Assembly (NCBI RefSeq): GCF_012223425.1
Contig: NZ_CP038799.1
Coordinates: 1,860,001 to 1,924,000 of the forward strand
Length of the DNA stretch: 64,000 nucleotides
Direction: 5' to 3'
From: Mycolicibacterium frederiksbergense
GTDB lineage: Bacteria; Actinomycetota; Actinomycetes; Mycobacteriales; Mycobacteriaceae
In this document: piece by piece, positions 32,278 to 43,500 of the stretch
Layout of the letters: every line of letters begins with the position of its first letter
How positions within the stretch are numbered: the first letter of the stretch is position 1
Notes under the pieces: generated by a model
What the model was told of the DNA's origin: nothing
Database searches by the model: none
What the model saw: the letters and a program-made list of their open reading frames with translations, nothing else
Position numbers and translations under genes: made by a program

Positions 32278-33474
32278 GTGACCGAAACCGATTCTGCACC
32301 CGTAGATCCCCCGATCCCGGTGCCCGACGTTCCCGGCGCCGACGCCACCGCGCGGGGCCTGCCGCGACGCAGCGATCTCACGGTGGCACAGCGGATGGTC
32401 GTGGACGCCTCGGCCGTCGCCGATCTGGGCCTGCGCACCGCCGTCGCCGGCATCGTCGGCGCGGCGATGCTGCCGCGGCTCGCCGGCGCCGCACTGCGCC
32501 CGAACCGGGTACCCGATGCGGACGCCGCACTCGATTTCTACATCGACCTTGCCGCGCACAAGGATCCGCTGCTGTCGTTCCCCGCGCCGACCGCTCCGCC
32601 GCGGGTATCGACGCGACCGGCCAACCAGCTGGCGTCCTGGATCGCGCACGGATCGGTGTACAACATCGAGTTCGCCAGCAGCTTCCAGGCCGTCAATCCC
32701 GCGCTGCGCGCACAACGCGGCGCCTACGCCCGCAACAACGTCGTGCACGCGCAGCACTGGGTGCACGGTGACGGGCCGCGTCCGACGCTGTGCCTGATCC
32801 ACGGCTTCATGGGGTCGGCGTACCTGTTCAACGGATTGTTCTTCTCGCTGCCGTGGTTCTTCAAGTCCGGCTACGACGTGCTGCTCTACACCCTGCCGTT
32901 CCACGGCCGGCGCGCCGAGGCGAACTCGCCCTACAGCGGGTACGGCTACTTCGCCGACGGGATGACCGGGTTCGCCGAGGCGATGGCTCAGGCGGTGCAC
33001 GACTTCCGTTCGGTGGTCGACTATCTGGAGTCCACCGGGGTGGATCGCATCGCGCTGACCGGGATGTCGCTGGGCGGCTACACCGCCGCACTGATCGCCG
33101 GGGTCGACGACCGGATCCAGGCCGTCATCCCGAACGTGCCGGTGGTGACGCCGGAAGCGGCGTTCGACGACTGGTTCCCGGCCAATATGCTGGTGCGCCT
33201 GGGGAACCGGCTCACCGGTGTGGACAAGGCCAAGTCCGACGCGGCGACACTGTTCCACTCACCGCTGAACTACCCGGCGCTGGTGCCCAAGGACCGTCGG
33301 CTGATCATCGCCGGGCTCGGTGACAAGCTGGCGCCGCCGCAGCAGGCCGAGATCCTGTGGCGGCATTGGGATCGGTGCGCGTTCCACTGGTTCCCGGGCA
33401 ACCATGTACTGCACGTCAGCCAACCGGACTATCTGCGGCGGATGACGCGCTTCCTGCGGCCGTTCATGTTCTGA
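32278..33474 (+). CDS. Alpha/beta hydrolase (DUF-type, ESX-3 neighbour)
   Basis: A 398-residue protein from GTG 32278. The C-terminal two thirds form an alpha/beta hydrolase: LCLIHGFMGSAYLFNG (oxyanion HGFMG), RIALTGMSLGGYTAALIAG with nucleophile Ser in GMSLGG, and a late FPGNHVLHVSQPDY with the catalytic His region. The N-terminal 150 residues include an Ala-rich helix and the FYIDLAAHKDPLL segment. There is no export signal. Its position next to eccE3 matches Rv0293c. The last 11 bases overlap the convergent eccE3 end. Confidence 0.85.
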   Translation: MTETDSAPVDPPIPVPDVPGADATARGLPRRSDLTVAQRMVVDASAVADLGLRTAVAGIVGAAMLPRLAGAALRPNRVPDADAALDFYIDLAAHKDPLLSFPAPTAPPRVSTRPANQLASWIAHGSVYNIEFASSFQAVNPALRAQRGAYARNNVVHAQHWVHGDGPRPTLCLIHGFMGSAYLFNGLFFSLPWFFKSGYDVLLYTLPFHGRRAEANSPYSGYGYFADGMTGFAEAMAQAVHDFRSVVDYLESTGVDRIALTGMSLGGYTAALIAGVDDRIQAVIPNVPVVTPEAAFDDWFPANMLVRLGNRLTGVDKAKSDAATLFHSPLNYPALVPKDRRLIIAGLGDKLAPPQQAEILWRHWDRCAFHWFPGNHVLHVSQPDYLRRMTRFLRPFMF

Positions 33475-34363
33475 CGCCCGCCCCCGTCGGCCAGCGGATC
33501 TCGGCGGCCAGACCCGGCTCGGCCGGCTGGTGCCCGCCGATGCGCCGTGCCGACAGCGGGTCCAGCGCGTCGAGCACCGTGCGCTGGCGACCGCCCAGGG
33601 TGCCCAGCCCGGAAATCGGCGCACCAGACCCGGGTCGCTCGGGGGTGCGTACCGCGCAGACCGCGGCCACCGTACCGGGACCGAATTCCACTGCGGTCCA
33701 GATCTCCTCGGACGGATGCGCCCAGACCGCGGCCAGCGCCGCCGGCAACGAGGCCGTCGGCATGCGGTAGGCGGTCAGGAACCCGGTGCCGTCGGTGATG
33801 GCACGCCAGGTTTCCTTGGCCTCGCCGGAGACCGGACGCGGGGCGACCTCCAGGACCGATACCGTCCATCCATTCTCACGGAGGTGGTCGGCCAGTCGCC
33901 GGCCGAGCACCTCGGCGGTTTCCTGCAACGGGATCCGCGCCGAACGGGCCTGCAGCGCGGACAGATTCTGCGCGGCATCAACGGTGAGGGTGACCCAGGT
34001 CCGGCGCTCCCCTGCACGGTCGCGGCTGGTGATCCGGACCTTGTCACAGCGCAACCCGTACCGGTCGGTGTAGCCGGCGATCAGCTCCACCGGGAGCTCA
34101 TCGGATGCCGGTTCGTCGAGGCGTAGCAGCACCGTGGCGGTGCCTGCGTCCTCGCCGGCAGCACTCTCGGAATGGTTGCCACGCCAGATGGACCACCGCC
34201 GCGCCAGCTTGGTGGTCGCGAAATCTCCACGCCACCAAGCGAACAGCAGGATCACGACGGTGACCGCGACACCGAGAATCCAGCGCTGGGTCGGCGTCTC
34301 GTAGGGATATGCCAGCGCGGCGGGAACGATGAACAGCAGCGCCAGGGCGAGTCGGGCCGTCAT
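33464..34363 (-). CDS. eccE3: ESX-3 secretion component EccE3
   Basis: A 299-residue protein with two N-terminal transmembrane helices (LALALLFIVPAALAYPY and WILGVAVTVVILLFAWW) and a periplasmic domain typical of EccE. In assembled ESX complexes EccE sits at the periphery of the EccBCD core and stabilises it with MycP. It is the last gene of the operon and its ATG overlaps the mycP3 stop. It is somewhat shorter than the M. tuberculosis protein (about 331 residues). It converges on the Rv0293c-like gene with an 11-base overlap. Confidence 0.92.
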   Translation of the reverse strand: MTARLALALLFIVPAALAYPYETPTQRWILGVAVTVVILLFAWWRGDFATTKLARRWSIWRGNHSESAAGEDAGTATVLLRLDEPASDELPVELIAGYTDRYGLRCDKVRITSRDRAGERRTWVTLTVDAAQNLSALQARSARIPLQETAEVLGRRLADHLRENGWTVSVLEVAPRPVSGEAKETWRAITDGTGFLTAYRMPTASLPAALAAVWAHPSEEIWTAVEFGPGTVAAVCAVRTPERPGSGAPISGLGTLGGRQRTVLDALDPLSARRIGGHQPAEPGLAAEIRWPTGAGVRT

Positions 34364-35748
34364 GCGGCTTTGTCCTTCCGTCGGTGTGCGGCGATCGCGG
34401 CGGTCACGATGGCGGCCAATGCGAGCACCCCGGTGCCGATGTATGCGACGGTCCGTGGTGTGGAGTTCTGTGGTGCCGGTTCCGGCGGCGCCGCAACGGG
34501 TCTGGTGGGCTCGGCCGGGCTGCCCGGCCCGGGCACATCCCAGGTCAGGGCGGCCACCGGATCGATGGTGCCCGCGCCCACCAGCGAGGACGGTGAGCGG
34601 TCCGCGCCGCGCGCGGTGCTGGTGAGCCTGCGCACCACCTGTTCAGCGCTCAGCTCGGGGAAACGACTGCGCACCAGGGCCGCAACGCCGGACACATAGG
34701 CCGCCGCATAGCTGGTGCCGCTGACCGGCGCCAGTTCGCCCTTCTCGTTGGGCTGCCCGTTGGCCAGCCCGCCGTCGGGGTTGTTGCTCACCGAGGCGAT
34801 GTTCTCCCCGGGCGCTGCCAGGCCGAGCCACGGCCCGGACATGCTGAACGGCGCGGGCTGACCACCCGGGTTCAGGGCCCCGACCGACAGCACGTAGGGC
34901 TGCCACCACGACGGCGTCGACACCGAGGTGACCCCGGCCCAGTTGCGCGGATCATCGGGCCGGGCCGGATCGGTCAAGGGGTTTGCCGCACAGGCGGTTC
35001 CGCCGGCGATACCGCCACCGGTGTTGCCGGCCGCGGCAATGATCACCACGTCCTTCTCGACGGCGGCATAGCGCAGGGCGGCACCGAGCGCGCTCTGATC
35101 GATCGGGGTGTTCGCCGGGACGCAGGCCACCGACGAGATGTTGATGATGCGGGCGCCGAGGTCGGCGGCGCGTACCACGGCCCGCGCCAGCGTGGCGATA
35201 TCGTTGCTGGCCTCCACGATCACCGGGTCCTGGCCCGGCTGGTTCGGCGAGAACTTCTCCGAGGTCTGCCGGATGGCCAACAGCTGTGCCCCCGGCGCGA
35301 CACCGGAGAAGCCGTCCGCGCCCGGCTGGCCGGCGATGAGTCCGGCGACCATGGTCCCGTGTCCGTCGCAGTCGGTCAGCCCGTCGGTGCCGGCCACGAA
35401 ATCGCCGCCGGGCTCGACGTTGGGCAGCCGCGGCCCCGGTTGCACGCCGGTGTCGATCACGGCGACGGTCTGGCCGTCACCGCGACTGTGCCGCCAGGCC
35501 TCGGCGAGGTCCAGCGTCAGCTGATTCGGGCTGACGACACCGGGATCGGTGCCCGGGATGACCCCGGTGACCGTGCAGGCACCGCGCTGCGTCATGGTCT
35601 GCACGGGGCCGGCGGCACCAGAGGGGGGTGCGGTGTCGGGGTCCACCTCGGGCGGGGTGATCGCGCCCGCTGCCGGGCAGCCCACGGCTGCGACCGCGAG
35701 AACCGCTGCCAGCATGGCGGTTCCCCGGCGCAGCAGCTGTGCTGTCAC
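34360..35748 (-). CDS. mycP3: Mycosin MycP3, membrane subtilisin-like protease
   Basis: 462 residues from GTG 35748, chosen because it overlaps the eccD3 stop as GTGA and gives an immediate signal peptide (GTAMLAAVLAVAAVGCPAAG). The catalytic triad is visible: Asp99 in VAVIDTG, His130 in CDGHGTMVAG and Ser346 in VSGTSYAAA, with the oxyanion Asn in AAAGNTGGG. A Pro-rich linker and a single C-terminal transmembrane helix (YIGTGVLALAAIVTAAIAA) anchor it in the membrane. Mycosins are essential for ESX function and complex stability independently of some proteolysis. It lies between eccD3 and eccE3 as usual. Confidence 0.94.
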   Translation of the reverse strand: MTAQLLRRGTAMLAAVLAVAAVGCPAAGAITPPEVDPDTAPPSGAAGPVQTMTQRGACTVTGVIPGTDPGVVSPNQLTLDLAEAWRHSRGDGQTVAVIDTGVQPGPRLPNVEPGGDFVAGTDGLTDCDGHGTMVAGLIAGQPGADGFSGVAPGAQLLAIRQTSEKFSPNQPGQDPVIVEASNDIATLARAVVRAADLGARIINISSVACVPANTPIDQSALGAALRYAAVEKDVVIIAAAGNTGGGIAGGTACAANPLTDPARPDDPRNWAGVTSVSTPSWWQPYVLSVGALNPGGQPAPFSMSGPWLGLAAPGENIASVSNNPDGGLANGQPNEKGELAPVSGTSYAAAYVSGVAALVRSRFPELSAEQVVRRLTSTARGADRSPSSLVGAGTIDPVAALTWDVPGPGSPAEPTRPVAAPPEPAPQNSTPRTVAYIGTGVLALAAIVTAAIAAHRRKDKAA

Positions 35749-37154
35749 CTGTTCAGCACCCACTCGAACAGGCCGACCAGATAGGCGGCCACCGGGATGA
35801 CCGAGGCGTCGACCGCGGAACTGGCGAAGCCGAACAGCCGGCGCGCGGGCAGCGAGTAGGTGTCCGGGGAAGCGATCCGCGGGTTCAGCGCCACCACGAT
35901 CCAGACGACGGTCACGGCCACCAGTGCAGCCAGCGCCCACCAGGCCGCCGCGTAACGCTCGGTGAGCGCGAAGTTCACCAGCAGCGCGGCGGGCAGCAGG
36001 AAGGACTGGCTCAGCAGCCACGCCTTGCACGGGGTCGAATCCCACACCCGGGCACGCAGAGTGGTGCCCAGCGTCGCGGCGATCACCAGCACCCAGGCCC
36101 ACGGGGAGGCGCCCGCGGAGCCGACGAGGATCAGCGAGCCGGCCACCGACAGCAGGACACCGGCAGCCAGGAATCCGGTCTGGTGCGCGTCGGTGACGCG
36201 GATGCGGCGCGGCAGATCTTCGAGGACACGCAACGGCTGCGCCGACGGGGTCGGATCGCCGGGGGCCGGAATGGTCGGGACGGGCAGCCGTGCCCACAGC
36301 GCCGACAGCCGCGCGGCCTGCACGGTCACCAGCAGGGCGAAGACGATGAGGCCGGATCCGGTGCGGATATCGGTCATGTCCCAGATGGTGGCCAGCACGG
36401 CGAACAGCAGCACGCCGAGTCCCAGCACCGTCGATGCGGTGAAGGTGGCGATGGCGCGTTCGAAGACGACGATGCTGATCACCGACCACGCGGCCACACC
36501 GGCGGCGGCCAAGAGCAGCTGCGCGGCTCCGAAATCGCCGGGCACGGCCAACGCGAAGACCGCGGCGACCGGGGCCAGGGCGGTGAGAGCCAGCGCGGTG
36601 CCCAGACCCGGGAACCGGGCGCGGGTGGCGAACGAGGCGGTCGCGGTCACCGCGGCGATACCGGCCACGGCGAACAATCCGGCCGAGTGCCCGGTGACGA
36701 CCCGGGCGGCCGTCGCGAGCGCGGTGCCCAGCAGGATCATGGCCAGCACGGCGAGCGCGGCGGCGCGCTGGATCTGCGCCGGGCCCCAGGGCCGTTCGCG
36801 TGCGGCGGAGAAGATGACGGCGGCATCGGCGATGTCCTCGATGATGCGCGGGGCGGCCGGGCCGTTCGGGATGGCCTGCAGCGCCAGCAGATCACCGTCG
36901 ACGACGCCGACGGTGTCCAATGTCGCGTCCAGGCTGAACGGTGCGCCGCCGATCGGGGCCAGGCTCAGCCGCGCCGGGGCGCCCTCGGGGGCGTCTGCGG
37001 TCGGCAGCACCGTGCGCTGCACGGCCGGGATGATCTCGCGCAGCGGCAGTTCGGCGGGCAGCGCCATCTCGGTGAGCCGCCCGGCGCCGTCGGCGCCGTC
37101 CCCGGCGGCCAGCACGGCCACCCGCACGATCGGCATCACAGTGTTGTCGGGCAT
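35745..37154 (-). CDS. eccD3: ESX-3 membrane channel component EccD3
   Basis: 469 residues from ATG 37154 ([20 protein letters not shown]; the family start). The N-terminal ubiquitin-like domain covers about residues 8-95. After it come about eleven transmembrane helices, for example [19 protein letters not shown] and [19 protein letters not shown]. EccD forms a dimeric membrane vestibule around EccB and EccC. It overlaps the espG3 end by 19 bases and the mycP3 start by four, so translation is coupled. Confidence 0.94.
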   Translation of the reverse strand: MPDNTVMPIVRVAVLAAGDGADGAGRLTEMALPAELPLREIIPAVQRTVLPTADAPEGAPARLSLAPIGGAPFSLDATLDTVGVVDGDLLALQAIPNGPAAPRIIEDIADAAVIFSAARERPWGPAQIQRAAALAVLAMILLGTALATAARVVTGHSAGLFAVAGIAAVTATASFATRARFPGLGTALALTALAPVAAVFALAVPGDFGAAQLLLAAAGVAAWSVISIVVFERAIATFTASTVLGLGVLLFAVLATIWDMTDIRTGSGLIVFALLVTVQAARLSALWARLPVPTIPAPGDPTPSAQPLRVLEDLPRRIRVTDAHQTGFLAAGVLLSVAGSLILVGSAGASPWAWVLVIAATLGTTLRARVWDSTPCKAWLLSQSFLLPAALLVNFALTERYAAAWWALAALVAVTVVWIVVALNPRIASPDTYSLPARRLFGFASSAVDASVIPVAAYLVGLFEWVLNR

Positions 37155-37996
37155 CGGTCTTCCGTTCTCTGGTCGAAATCTCGGTTCTGAAGCGCGCCGG
37201 GAAACCACGATCCGTGCGGCAGTGTTGCGATAAGTCTGTCGACCGCGGCGGCGATGGTCGCCGCGGTTCCGGGTGCGAACGTGGACACCCATTCGCCGTC
37301 GAAGGCTTTCGAAGGGCTCACCAGGATGCGGCCGGCCTCGGAGTCGACGACGCTGACGCCGACCTCGGTGCTCACCCGGTGACCGTCGCGGTGTTCGCCT
37401 GCGACGATCTCCACGTAGCTCCGCCTGCCGGTGAACACCGCCTCCACCACCGGCCGCGCCGAGGCCGGAATGGCCAGGTATTCAAGCACTTCGGTCAGAT
37501 CGGCCCCGTCGCGCAGCTTCTCGTCGGCACGGGCCCCGGCGCGGACGGGTACGGTGAAATCATCGAAGGACGCCGCGCGCCGCCCGGCCAGGCCGGCCAC
37601 CAGCACCGGGACCAGGTCGTTCGGGTGCAGCAGTTCCATCGCGGTGAAGGTCACCAGTCCGCCGCTGCGCAGCACGACCACGGAGGTCTCGTCGTGTCGC
37701 GCGACCAGACCGCGCAGCATATCGCCGTGCGCCCCCACGATTCGTAACTCGAGCCACTGCCGCGCGCGGCAGGTCCGCTGAATCCACTGGGCGACAGCCG
37801 GGTTGATGACCCCGCTGCCGGACATCACTCCCAGCCCGGTCAGCTCGGCGGCACGGTCGGCCGCGAACTGCCCGGCGGCCGCCGGCTCGCTGTAAGGCGG
37901 CGTGATCGCCAGCACCCACGGAAACGAGCCGCAGCCCAACTCTTCTGCAATGAACCACGCCTGCTCGACGGTCAGCTCGACCGCATTAGCAGCCAT
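37136..37996 (-). CDS. espG3: ESX-3 PE/PPE-specific chaperone EspG3
   Basis: A 286-residue cytosolic protein with the EspG fold signature: N-terminal [30 protein letters not shown] (part), a central [27 protein letters not shown] and C-terminal [20 protein letters not shown]. EspG proteins bind the hydrophobic tip of their cognate PPE partner and deliver PE-PPE pairs to the secretion machine; here the partner is PE5-PPE4. It starts immediately after the esxH stop and overlaps eccD3. Confidence 0.93.
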   Translation of the reverse strand: MAANAVELTVEQAWFIAEELGCGSFPWVLAITPPYSEPAAAGQFAADRAAELTGLGVMSGSGVINPAVAQWIQRTCRARQWLELRIVGAHGDMLRGLVARHDETSVVVLRSGGLVTFTAMELLHPNDLVPVLVAGLAGRRAASFDDFTVPVRAGARADEKLRDGADLTEVLEYLAIPASARPVVEAVFTGRRSYVEIVAGEHRDGHRVSTEVGVSVVDSEAGRILVSPSKAFDGEWVSTFAPGTAATIAAAVDRLIATLPHGSWFPGALQNRDFDQRTEDRCPTTL

Positions 37997-38284
37997 CTAT
38001 CCCCATTTGGCGCCCTCTGCCCGGTCCCGGGCATTCATCGACATGGTATTGGTCTCATGGGTGCTCGCCATCGCCTGGTACGCACGCACCAGTTCGGTCA
38101 TGCTGGCGTTCCACTGGGCCTGCCAGGCCTGGTAGGTCATACCGGTGTCGCCCTGCCAGGCGCCCGACAGCGCGGCCTGCTCGGCGGCGATATCCGCACC
38201 GACGGCGTTCAGAGCGCCTGCGAAACCGTTCATCTCGGCCGACAGCGCGAGCATGGCCGGGTAGTTGTACATGATCTGCGACAT
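37997..38284 (-). CDS. esxH: ESX-3 substrate EsxH (TB10.4-like)
   Basis: A 95-residue WXG100 protein: [20 protein letters not shown], the WQG turn in [20 protein letters not shown], and C-terminal [20 protein letters not shown]. It forms a tight four-helix heterodimer with EsxG; the pair is exported by ESX-3 and linked to iron and zinc acquisition and, in pathogens, to interference with host ESCRT. The YxxxD/E-type secretion feature is shared by the heterodimer. It follows esxG by 27 bp. It ends in WG rather than WGG. Confidence 0.96.
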   Translation of the reverse strand: MSQIMYNYPAMLALSAEMNGFAGALNAVGADIAAEQAALSGAWQGDTGMTYQAWQAQWNASMTELVRAYQAMASTHETNTMSMNARDRAEGAKWG

Positions 38285-38311
38285 GTGAATTCTCCTGGTC
38301 GGCTTGCGTTA

Positions 38312-38605
38312 TCAGATGGAGGTGTAGGTGCTGGCGGCCGCCGCGTCCTGCGCGACGTAGGTGCCTGCGGCATCGGCCAGGTTGGCCTGGGCGATATCGA
38401 GCAGGGCGTTCACCCGGGCCGAGACCTCGATGAAGCGGGCATGTGCGGCCTGGAAGGCGGCCGAGGACTCGCCCATGTGGAAGGCCTGCGAGGCCTGGGC
38501 GGCCTGCTCGGCCTGGGCAATCGTGCTGCGCATCAGCGCGGCCTTGGCGCCGAACGCCGACTCGGAGGCGACCAGCTGGGGGATGTGCGCGTCGAGCATG
38601 CTCAT
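38312..38605 (-). CDS. esxG: ESX-3 substrate EsxG
   Basis: A 97-residue protein of the WXG100 family starting MSMLDAHIPQLVASESAF at ATG 38605, preceded by AAAGGAA. AQASQAFHMGESSAAFQAAH is the turn region and the end AQDAAAASTYTSI is typical of EsxG, including the C-terminal extension that carries the general secretion signal. It pairs with EsxH. Upstream in-frame reading overlaps PPE4 and the gap and is not used. Confidence 0.96.
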   Translation of the reverse strand: MSMLDAHIPQLVASESAFGAKAALMRSTIAQAEQAAQASQAFHMGESSAAFQAAHARFIEVSARVNALLDIAQANLADAAGTYVAQDAAAASTYTSI

Positions 38606-38666
38606 GGCATTTCCTTTCGGGTGAATCTGTGGGCGTTCCATGGGATCTGGGTTGTCCGGGGTGCGT

Positions 38667-40220
38667 TCAGTTGAGCTGTCCCCCTCCCGGCGCCGCGGGG
38701 TCATCGGGACTCCAGGAGCCCGGCAACATGGGGTCGGTCGGCCCGTTGCCGAACGAATCTCCGGTCAGCTCCGTCATTCCGGCGGCGTCGTCGGTGCCGT
38801 CCTTGGTGAGGGCCCCGGTGAAGCCGATCGGTCCGGCACTCGCCTCGGAGGCCGTCACCCGTGGCTCCGGGCGTGGTTCACGCGGTGCCGGATCCTCGTC
38901 GTAGTCCATGTATTCGTCGGCATAGACGCGGTCCTTGATCTCGCCGCCCTTCTTGCGACGGCGTTTCCGGCGCTCGGCCGCCGACAGTGCCGCAGCCGAG
39001 GCGACGGCCGCCGACGAACCCGACGCGGGTGCCTTGGCGGACGTACTGTCGCGCACGGTCGGGCTGAAACCACCGCCCGGGTGCCCGCCGTAGACGGCGT
39101 AGGCCAGCGCCGGCGCGGCGGCCGCGGGTGCGGCGGCCGGTGCGGTCGCGGGTGCCGATGCGGGGGTGCCTGCCGCGGGCGCCGCCGCGGTTGCGGTGCC
39201 CGCCGGGGCGACACTGGCCAGCGGCAGATTGGCGTCGGGACGCTGGGCGGCCGGAGTCTCACCGAGATCCAGTGGCGGCAGGTCGTCGAACTTCGGCAAC
39301 AGTGTCAGCAGACCGAGCATCGCCAACGCGATACCGCCGAGGATCGGGATCAGCAACGGTGAGAGGAACACACCGATCCAGGTGCCCCAGCCGACCGGCT
39401 GCAGGATGGCCTGATAGGCGAGCGCGAACAGCATCGGGCCCCAGGTGACCAGTGCCGCTGAGGGATTCGTCGCGAAGTCGATCAGCATCTGGCGCAGGAT
39501 GCCGAGTGGGTTCTGGAAGAACTCCAGGATGAGGTCACCACCGGGCAGCGACTTGATGTACTGCTCCAGAAACTGCACGATGAAGTTCGAATCATTGAGT
39601 GCAGCAGCGGAGTTGATGGCCTGGGCCTGCGCCAGCAGTTGTGTGGACGCCGCACCGGCGCTGCCCGCCTCGCCGACGCCCGGGGTCAGCAGCATGGGCG
39701 CGGGCTCCAGCACCGGCGTCGCGGCGACGGTGGCCGCGGACACCGCCTGATAGGTGCTCATCGTGGTGGCGGCCTGGATCCACATCCGGATGTAGTCGGC
39801 TTCGGTGACAGCGATCGGGATGGTGTTGATACCGAAGAAGTTCGTCGCCAGCAGCGCACCGTGCAGGGCATGGTTGGCGGCCAACTCGGCGAGTGTCGGC
39901 ATGGTGACCAGGGCGGTGGTGTACGCCGCCGCCGCAGTCTCGTGCTGGGCCGCGGCGACCGCGCTCTTGGCGCTGGCCTGCGCCAGCCACATCAGATACG
40001 GCTGATGGGCAGCGACGTACTGCTCGGAGCTCGGGCCCTCCCAGGCGCCGGCGGCCACACCACCCAGGGTGGCGACCAGTTCGGCTGCCGCGGAGGCATA
40101 CTCGGCGCTCAGCGACTGCCAGGCTCCCGCGGCGGCCAGCAGCGACCCGGGGCCCGGACCGCTGCTGAGCAGCGCCGAATGAACCTCGGGTGGCAGCGCC
40201 ATCCAGACGGGAGCGGTCAT
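38667..40220 (-). CDS. PPE4: PPE family protein PPE4
   Basis: A 517-residue protein. The N-terminal PPE domain (about 175 residues) has [20 protein letters not shown], the WXG-type turn [19 protein letters not shown] and LMWLAQAS. A central region contains hydrophobic helices ([26 protein letters not shown]; part), then an Ala/Pro-rich linker, a basic [10 protein letters not shown] patch and an acidic end. PE5-PPE4 is an ESX-3 substrate needed for iron use through mycobactin in M. tuberculosis. It begins one base after the PE5 stop. Confidence 0.94.
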   Translation of the reverse strand: MTAPVWMALPPEVHSALLSSGPGPGSLLAAAGAWQSLSAEYASAAAELVATLGGVAAGAWEGPSSEQYVAAHQPYLMWLAQASAKSAVAAAQHETAAAAYTTALVTMPTLAELAANHALHGALLATNFFGINTIPIAVTEADYIRMWIQAATTMSTYQAVSAATVAATPVLEPAPMLLTPGVGEAGSAGAASTQLLAQAQAINSAAALNDSNFIVQFLEQYIKSLPGGDLILEFFQNPLGILRQMLIDFATNPSAALVTWGPMLFALAYQAILQPVGWGTWIGVFLSPLLIPILGGIALAMLGLLTLLPKFDDLPPLDLGETPAAQRPDANLPLASVAPAGTATAAAPAAGTPASAPATAPAAAPAAAAPALAYAVYGGHPGGGFSPTVRDSTSAKAPASGSSAAVASAAALSAAERRKRRRKKGGEIKDRVYADEYMDYDEDPAPREPRPEPRVTASEASAGPIGFTGALTKDGTDDAAGMTELTGDSFGNGPTDPMLPGSWSPDDPAAPGGGQLN

Positions 40221-40221
40221 C

Positions 40222-40533
40222 TCAGCCGCCGCGCGCGATCAGGTACGTCGAAGCGGCCTGCGCGTCACCGGTGGCGTAGCTGGTGCCGGACTGCGCGACA
40301 CCCATCCCGGCGCGGCCCAGCTCTTCCACGGCCAGCGCGGCGACCGCGCTGTGCTCGTTGCCGGCGGCACTGAACCCGGCGGCCGTCTGCAAGGACACCG
40401 GGTCGGCGGCCGGCGGCACCACGACGTTCACCAGCGGCGCCGCGGCGGCGTGCGCGGCGGCCAGCCGCGCGGTCAGCGCTTCCACCGCCGAACCGGCGGC
40501 GGCCAATCCTTCGGGGACCACACGCAGAGTCAT
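40222..40533 (-). CDS. PE5: PE family protein PE5
   Basis: A 103-residue PE-domain protein: [20 protein letters not shown], two long helices, and the C-terminal secretion motif with Tyr in [18 protein letters not shown]. It has no C-terminal extension. It pairs with PPE4 and EspG3 for export by ESX-3. Its ATG shares one base with the eccC3 TGA, which fixes the start; the longer in-frame reading is antisense-type noise inside eccC3. Confidence 0.94.
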   Translation of the reverse strand: MTLRVVPEGLAAAGSAVEALTARLAAAHAAAAPLVNVVVPPAADPVSLQTAAGFSAAGNEHSAVAALAVEELGRAGMGVAQSGTSYATGDAQAASTYLIARGG

Positions 40534-43500
40534 CAGCTGTATTCCTTTCCGTTCGTACTGGCAGGTGAAAGTCCTTCGGGCACGAGCGGATTCACCAGTT
40601 GGACGTAGGTCGCCTCTTCGCTGTCGCCGAGCAGCATCGCCCGGCCCGCCGGCAGCCTGCTGAAGCGCATGCCGCGGAGTTTGCCTCCGTCGGCCGGGCT
40701 GCCCGACAACATCACGGTAGTCGCCTGCAGGTCGTTGAGGCGGCGCAACAACGGCGCGGTCATCACCGCGTGCGCCGATCCACTGGCCCTGGCGGTGACG
40801 ATGACGCGCAGACCGAGGTCCCCGGCCTCGGCCAACAGCCCCAGCAACGGGCTCCACGGCCGCTGTCCGACATAGGGTCCGCTGACCGCGGGACCATCCG
40901 GGATCTGGTCGACGTCATCGATGATCAGATAGTGGGTCTGGCCCTCGAAGCTCCAGCGACGCAGGTCTTCCGAGGACAGCCCGGCCGGCGGGCGGCGCTT
41001 CTCGATGAGGGCGGACAGACCCAGCATCGCCGGGGTGATCCGGTCGATGTTCGGCGTGTACTCGTTGTCGGGAAACAGCGGCTCCTCCACCAGGTGCAGC
41101 CGCCGGTCGATGACCGTGAACGCCACCTGATCCGCGGTCGAGTTGTCGCGGATGCTGCGGATCAGATGCCGTAGCAGGGTGGTCTTGCCCGACCTGCTGT
41201 CGCCGAACACCATCATCAGCGGGTTGCGTGCGAAGTCGATCGCAACCGGACGCAGATCTTCCTCACGCTGCCCGATGACCACCTGTTCCGGGCCCACGTA
41301 GATCCGGCCGACGGCGGCCGGGCTGAGCTGGGTGGGCAGCAACCGGATCGCCGGGGCGCGCTCGCCGGGGTGGCGGGCGTTGATCACCGCGATATCGCGC
41401 AGGTCCGGCGCGGCGAACAGGAAGTGTTCGGCGGCCATCGTCAGGCCGCGTCCCGGTTGATCGACGGGCACACTGTCGGCCGGCCGGGTCAGCGCGCCGA
41501 CCACCCGGACATTGCTGTCGTGGGAGTCGTTGAGCTTGAGCTCAAGTCGCAGCCCGAGGCCGTCACGCATGGCCAGCGGCACCTCGAGCCAGTTCGGGGT
41601 CGTGATCACGACGTGGATGCCATAGGACAACCCGGCGTTGACCAGCTCGGTGACCCGGGCCAGCAGCGGGTTACGGGTGTTGAAGGTGTCGATGTTGTCG
41701 CGGCTGAACGCGTAGAGGTTGTCGATCAGCAGGAAGACTTCGCCGTAGCCGTCCTGGTAGCCGCCCGAGCCCGATCGCGCCCCGGTCTCCTGGCGGGTGC
41801 GCAACAGCTGCTCGAGTTCGGCGAAGGTACGCCGGATCAGTTCGGGTTCCAGCGGTGTCGCGACAGCGCCCACGTGGGCCAGGTCGGCGACCGCGCGCAG
41901 CTGGCCGCCGCCGTAGTCCAGGCAGTAGAAGCTGACCTCCCCGGGTGCGTGCAACGCCGCGGCCGACAGCATGAACGTCTGCAGCGCAGTCGACTTGCCC
42001 GATTTCGGCCCGCCGTGGATCAGCAGGTTGCCCGCCGCGGTGCCGGCGTCGAACACCAGCGCATCGCGGCGCATCTCGAAGGGCTTGTCGATCTCGCCGA
42101 GCGGCCAGCGCCATTGCCGTTCACCGATCTGGGTGCGTGCCAGCAGGTCGACGAGCGGGATGGCCTCCTCCAGCGGGGGCAGCCACAGCTGCGGGGCGCG
42201 CGGTCCGTAGTTGGCCAGCTGGTCTCCGATGGTGGCGATCAGCTTGCGCGGCGGCGGGACGTCCTCGACCTCACCGGAGAGGATGACGGTGTCCGGTGCC
42301 GGCTCCACCCAGCCCGCGGTGAACAGTTGCGGTTCGGGCACCGAATGCACGACCACGGAGTGGCCGGTGCGCGGCGGGTCGTAGATCCCGTCGACGTAGG
42401 TGCTGCGGAACTTGATCGGGTTCGCGCCGGGCGCGGGCACCAGGAAACCCTCACCCTTGTGCTCGCGGCCCGACTCGATCTGGAAGGCGTCCTCGGTGCC
42501 GATGATCTGACGGCTGATCGACGGACTGGCCACCTTGAGGCCGATGCGGTACGAGGTGTTCTTGTCGATGTCCTTGATACGGCCGACATCCAGCGTCTGC
42601 GAGGCGAACAGGATGTGGATGCGGAACGAGCGTCCCTTGCGGGCGACGTAGTCGAACAGCTCCGCGTACTCGGGGTGCTCGGCCAGCATCAGGGTGAATT
42701 CGTCGGCCACCACGAACAGCGTCGGGATCGGCGCCAGGTCGTGGCCCGCCGCGATGGCGGCTTCGTACTCGGTGACCGAGTTGAAGGCGCTGCCCTGCAC
42801 GCTGCGGCCCGCCTCCTTGAGCAGGTGCTCACGCCGGGCAACCTCACCGCGCAGCGTATCTGCGAAACGGTCTGCCAGCGAACGCTTCTCGGCCATGTTC
42901 GAGATGACGGCCACGACCTGCGGGAAGTGCCGGAAGATGTCGGCGCCGGCCTCACCCTTGAAGTCGGCGTAGATGACGATCAGCCGCTCCGCGGAGTGCG
43001 TGGTGAGCAGCGACAGCAGGATCGACATCAGGGTCTGGGACTTGCCGGAGCCGGTCATACCGATCATCAGGCCATGCGGGCCCATCCCGCCCTCGGCCTC
43101 ATCCTTGAGGTCGAAGATCAGCGGTTCGCCGGTTGCGGTGACCCCGATGGGAACCCGCAACTCCTCGTCGCGGTGCCGCGGGGCCCACAGTGCGGCCACG
43201 TCGAGCGCGGAGGCGTCCGGGATGCCGAACAGGGTGGTGAAGGTCGTGGCGCCGGTGGCCGCCGTGCGAGCCTGCTCCGGGTTGGTGTCCCAGCGGGCCA
43301 GCCGGCGCGCCAGATGCGCGGCCTGCGCGCCGGAGAACGCGTCCGCGGTGTCGACGTAGGGCTGCCAGCCCCCGGTCTGCCAGCGCTCGATCCTGCCGTC
43401 GGCGATCTTCAGGATGGGCCGCTCCGGATCCGAATACTGCTCGCGGTGCGGCTCTTTGGCCGACCGGTGGATCAGGGTGACCCCCGCTACGCCGGTGCGG

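Noticed and set aside
35749..36489. Upstream extension of the mycP3 frame
   Set aside because: It overlaps eccD3 in another frame; the signal peptide and the GTGA overlap fix the start at 35748.
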